From contig NZ_LOJP01000002.1 of NCBI RefSeq assembly GCF_001553785.1, forward strand, positions 609,844 to 673,843: a stretch of 64,000 bases of DNA, given 5' to 3'. A model generated the notes under the pieces. It searched no databases. It saw only the letters and a program-made list of their open reading frames with translations, and was not told where the DNA came from. The DNA is from Actinoplanes sp. TFC3. GTDB taxonomy: Bacteria; Actinomycetota; Actinomycetes; Mycobacteriales; Micromonosporaceae. The position numbers and the translations under genes are program-made. Shown piece after piece: positions 62,135-64,000 of this stretch (position 1 is the first letter of the stretch; each line of letters begins with the position of its first letter).

Positions 62135-62883
62135 TGCGTCCGCTGGGCGCGGTGACCCGGGGGACCACCAACCCCAACCGGCTGCGTCGCATCGACAACT
62201 TCATCGCGTACCGCTGCGGGGATCTGCTGGCCGGGGCAGCGCACCCGCTGGTCGTTGATCTCGGCTATGGCGCCACCCCGATCACGGCGATCGAGCTGCG
62301 CTCGCGGCTGGCCACGGCGGTCCGGGCGGACGTGGCGGTGGTCGGTCTTGAGATTGATCCGGTACGGGTGGCCGGCGCGCAACCGTTCGCCGACCCGCCC
62401 GGCCTGCAGTTCCGCCGGGGCGGCTTCGAGCTGGCCGGCCTCGCACCCACCGTGGTGCGGGCGTTCAACGTGCTGCGCCAGTATCCCGAGGACGAGGTGG
62501 CCGCCGCGTGGCGGACGATGACCGCCGGCGGCGCGGTGCTGATCGAGGGCACCTGCGACGAGCTGGGCCGGATCGCCACCTGGGCGGTGATCGAGGCGGG
62601 GGCACCGGCCACGCTGACGCTGTCGGCGCGATTGTCCGATTTGGATCATCCGGCGACGTTTGCTGAGCGGCTGCCCAAGGCGCTGATCCACCACAATGTG
62701 CCGGGCCATCCGATCCACGACTTGCTCGCCGAGCTCGGTGCCGCCTGGGAGGCCAGCGCGACGCCGTTCGGCCCCCGGCAGCGCTGGCTGGCCACCGTTG
62801 AGCGGTTCCGGCAGCAGTGGCCGGCGCAATTCGCCCCGGCGCGCTGGCGCCGGGGCGAATTGACAGTGCCGTGGACCTTCTGA
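62134..62883 (+). CDS. Class I SAM-dependent methyltransferase-like protein
   Basis: 249 residues. A SAM-binding core begins with PLVVDLGYGATPITAIELRSRL (motif I DLGYGATP) and VVGLEIDPVRV (acidic motif II). The middle and C-terminus (FNVLRQYPEDEVAAAWRTM, PGHPIHDLLAELGAAW) are conserved in actinobacteria but do not reveal the substrate. Translationally coupled to the SDR gene by one shared base. It ends 3 bases before the convergent glycosidase stop. Confidence 0.8.
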   Translation: MRPLGAVTRGTTNPNRLRRIDNFIAYRCGDLLAGAAHPLVVDLGYGATPITAIELRSRLATAVRADVAVVGLEIDPVRVAGAQPFADPPGLQFRRGGFELAGLAPTVVRAFNVLRQYPEDEVAAAWRTMTAGGAVLIEGTCDELGRIATWAVIEAGAPATLTLSARLSDLDHPATFAERLPKALIHHNVPGHPIHDLLAELGAAWEASATPFGPRQRWLATVERFRQQWPAQFAPARWRRGELTVPWTF

Positions 62884-62886
62884 GCC

Positions 62887-64000
62887 CTACTTGGTGATGC
62901 TGACGTTGAAGATCGGGTCGGCGGCGACCAGCTTGAACGCCGCGAGGCTGGCGGGCGAGGAGTTCACCGAGATGTCGCGGTCGCCCTCGTCGTCGCTGGC
63001 GGTATCGAAGTAGACCATCGCCTTGATCTGCGGGTGCGCCAGGATCTCGGGGACCACCGAGGCGAACGCGACCGACTTGTCGGTGCTCACCGAGCGGCGA
63101 TGGTACATGCCCCACTCGGCCACCATGATCGGCTTGCTCGGGTGGTTGGTGACCGACCAGTCGTACCAGCCGAGGCTGCCACCGGTGGGCTTGCGGTCAA
63201 GGACGTCGCCCATGTCGCCGTAGTGGTAGTAGCCCTTCTCGACGCTCACGTACGAGTCCAGCCCGATCCAGTCGACGACGTCGTCACCGGGGTACAGGTC
63301 CTTCCACCAGGACTGCGCCATCCACTTCTCGTTGCCCATGTAGGCGAGCACGTTGATCGCGTTGGTGACCCCGTTGGCGCGCAGCCGCTGGATGACGTAG
63401 CGGTACATGTTCGCGTAGTCCTTGGCCGTCATGCCCGAGCCGGCCGTGGCGACCACGTCGTTCTCCGGCTCGTGGTGCAGCACCAGGAAGAACTGCTGGT
63501 TGTAGTTCTTCTTGACGTACGCCGACCACGCGTCGATGCGCTTGTCCTGCGCCCCGGCGGCAACCTTGGCCCAGGTGGAGCCGTAGGCGATCTTCCAGTT
63601 GAGCAGCAGCACGCGCGGCTTGGCCGGGTCCTGCGTCATGGCGATCTCAGCCTTGGTCGGGAACAGTTCGTCGCCCTTGTGGTACGTGTGGTAGATCGAC
63701 GCGGTCCGGCCGGTCAGCGTCTCCCAGTCCTTGAGCGCCTGGTCGCGCGGGGCATCGGTGAAGCCACCGGCCGCGGCACCCCACAGCACGCCGCAGGACG
63801 GCACCAGCAGCGCACCGGTCGCACACTCGGTCGCGGGCGGCGGGGTGGTCGGCGGCACGGTCGTGGGCGGAACGGTGGTAGGCGGCGTGGTCACCGGCGG
63901 CAGGGTGGTCGGGGGCACGGTGGCCGGCGGCGTGGTCACCGGCGGCACGGTCGTGGGCGGGACAGTGGTCGGCGGGACCGTCGTGGGCGGCGGGGGGACC
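62887..64000 (-). CDS. Secreted GH26-type glycoside hydrolase, N-terminus outside window
   Basis: The frame is open to the right edge, so the signal peptide is missing. Visible residues begin with a Thr/Pro linker (TTVPPTT repeats of about 45 residues or more) followed by a 310-residue catalytic domain: FFLVLHHEPEND supplies the acid/base Glu and IMVAEWGMYHRR the nucleophile Glu, the clan GH-A/GH26 pattern. KPRVLLLNWKIAYGST and VDWIGLDSY also fit. Beta-mannanase or a related hemicellulase or exopolysaccharide hydrolase is likely. A carbohydrate-binding module may lie beyond the linker. Confidence 0.8.
   Translation of the reverse strand, partial: VPPPPTTVPPTTVPPTTVPPVTTPPATVPPTTLPPVTTPPTTVPPTTVPPTTPPPATECATGALLVPSCGVLWGAAAGGFTDAPRDQALKDWETLTGRTASIYHTYHKGDELFPTKAEIAMTQDPAKPRVLLLNWKIAYGSTWAKVAAGAQDKRIDAWSAYVKKNYNQQFFLVLHHEPENDVVATAGSGMTAKDYANMYRYVIQRLRANGVTNAINVLAYMGNEKWMAQSWWKDLYPGDDVVDWIGLDSYVSVEKGYYHYGDMGDVLDRKPTGGSLGWYDWSVTNHPSKPIMVAEWGMYHRRSVSTDKSVAFASVVPEILAHPQIKAMVYFDTASDDEGDRDISVNSSPASLAAFKLVAADPIFNVSITK
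63836..64000 (-). repeat. Thr/Pro-linker coding repeats
   Basis: Short tandem repeats coding for TTVPPTT and TTPPVTT units in the glycosidase linker. They continue past the right edge. Confidence 0.8.

Overview
This is a 64 kb stretch of high-GC actinobacterial chromosome. Gene content points to Micromonosporaceae, with an Actinoplanes-like organism most likely: a mycothiol gene (mshA), a DUF3117 protein, a BldN-type sigma factor with an RsbN-like membrane anti-sigma, a BldC-like regulator, a rex-hemACD operon and a soluble chemoreceptor gene. Start codons are often GTG, genes are tightly packed with many 4-base stop/start overlaps, and many convergent genes share their 3' ends. No rRNA, tRNA, CRISPR array, prophage or insertion sequence was recognised.

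Layout. 1-5.7 kb: two DUF4190 proteins around an SDR enzyme, a lipoprotein, an EamA exporter, a HAD hydrolase, a split-barrel protein and a PhzF protein. 5.7-11.4 kb: a MgtE-N/CBS protein, DUF1003 protein and Mrp ATPase converge on htrA-tatB; an O-methyltransferase follows. This matches the mycobacterial mrp/htrA/tatB neighbourhood, but no sigE-rseA pair lies between htrA and the methyltransferase. 11.3-18.7 kb: leucyl aminopeptidase, DUF3117, a PaaX regulator with an enoyl-CoA hydratase, a secreted trypsin-like protease, tag, a SRPBCC protein, a DivIVA-domain protein and a stand-alone nuoA. 18.9-21.8 kb: korAB, preceded by a good iron-box (IdeR/DmdR-type) palindrome. 21.8-31.1 kb: an accessory-looking stretch with a frameshifted NYN gene, a K+ channel, a secreted phospholipase A2, a large cyclase-domain/NTPase regulator, a 1 kb gene-poor region, FmdB, a lytic transglycosylase and a double GNAT protein.

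31-51 kb is conserved actinobacterial core: hemB, the rex-hemA-hemC-hemD(cobA) operon with a Rex operator over its promoter, HAD, glutaredoxin and AMP-ligase genes, bldN-like and rsbN-like genes, a PlsC acyltransferase, an epimerase-like protein, a 33-residue basic ribosomal-type protein, the BldC-like regulator, proline dehydrogenase, a CGNR protein, a sugar-phosphate isomerase-like protein, regX3-senX3 and phoU with PHO-box-like repeats. gpmA follows. The order strongly resembles M. tuberculosis Rv0484c-Rv0512.

52-59.4 kb interrupts that synteny between gpmA and the YbjN-mshA pair. Two paralogous MFS transporters face each other around a chemosensory gene pair: a soluble receptor with five PAS units of exactly 122 residues each, and a protein made of three CheW domains. 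A CTCA-N16-GCCGATCG element upstream of the receptor resembles a FliA/WhiG-class promoter and suggests expression with motility or sporulation. The window ends with mshA, an SDR enzyme, a methyltransferase and a truncated secreted GH26-type glycosidase.

Functionally the window links redox and iron sensing (Rex, iron box, korAB, heme synthesis), phosphate sensing (SenX3-RegX3-PhoU), developmental control (BldN/RsbN, BldC-like) and a probable signalling input to motility. Gene identities come from reading the translated sequence and from remembered family features; no database search was run.
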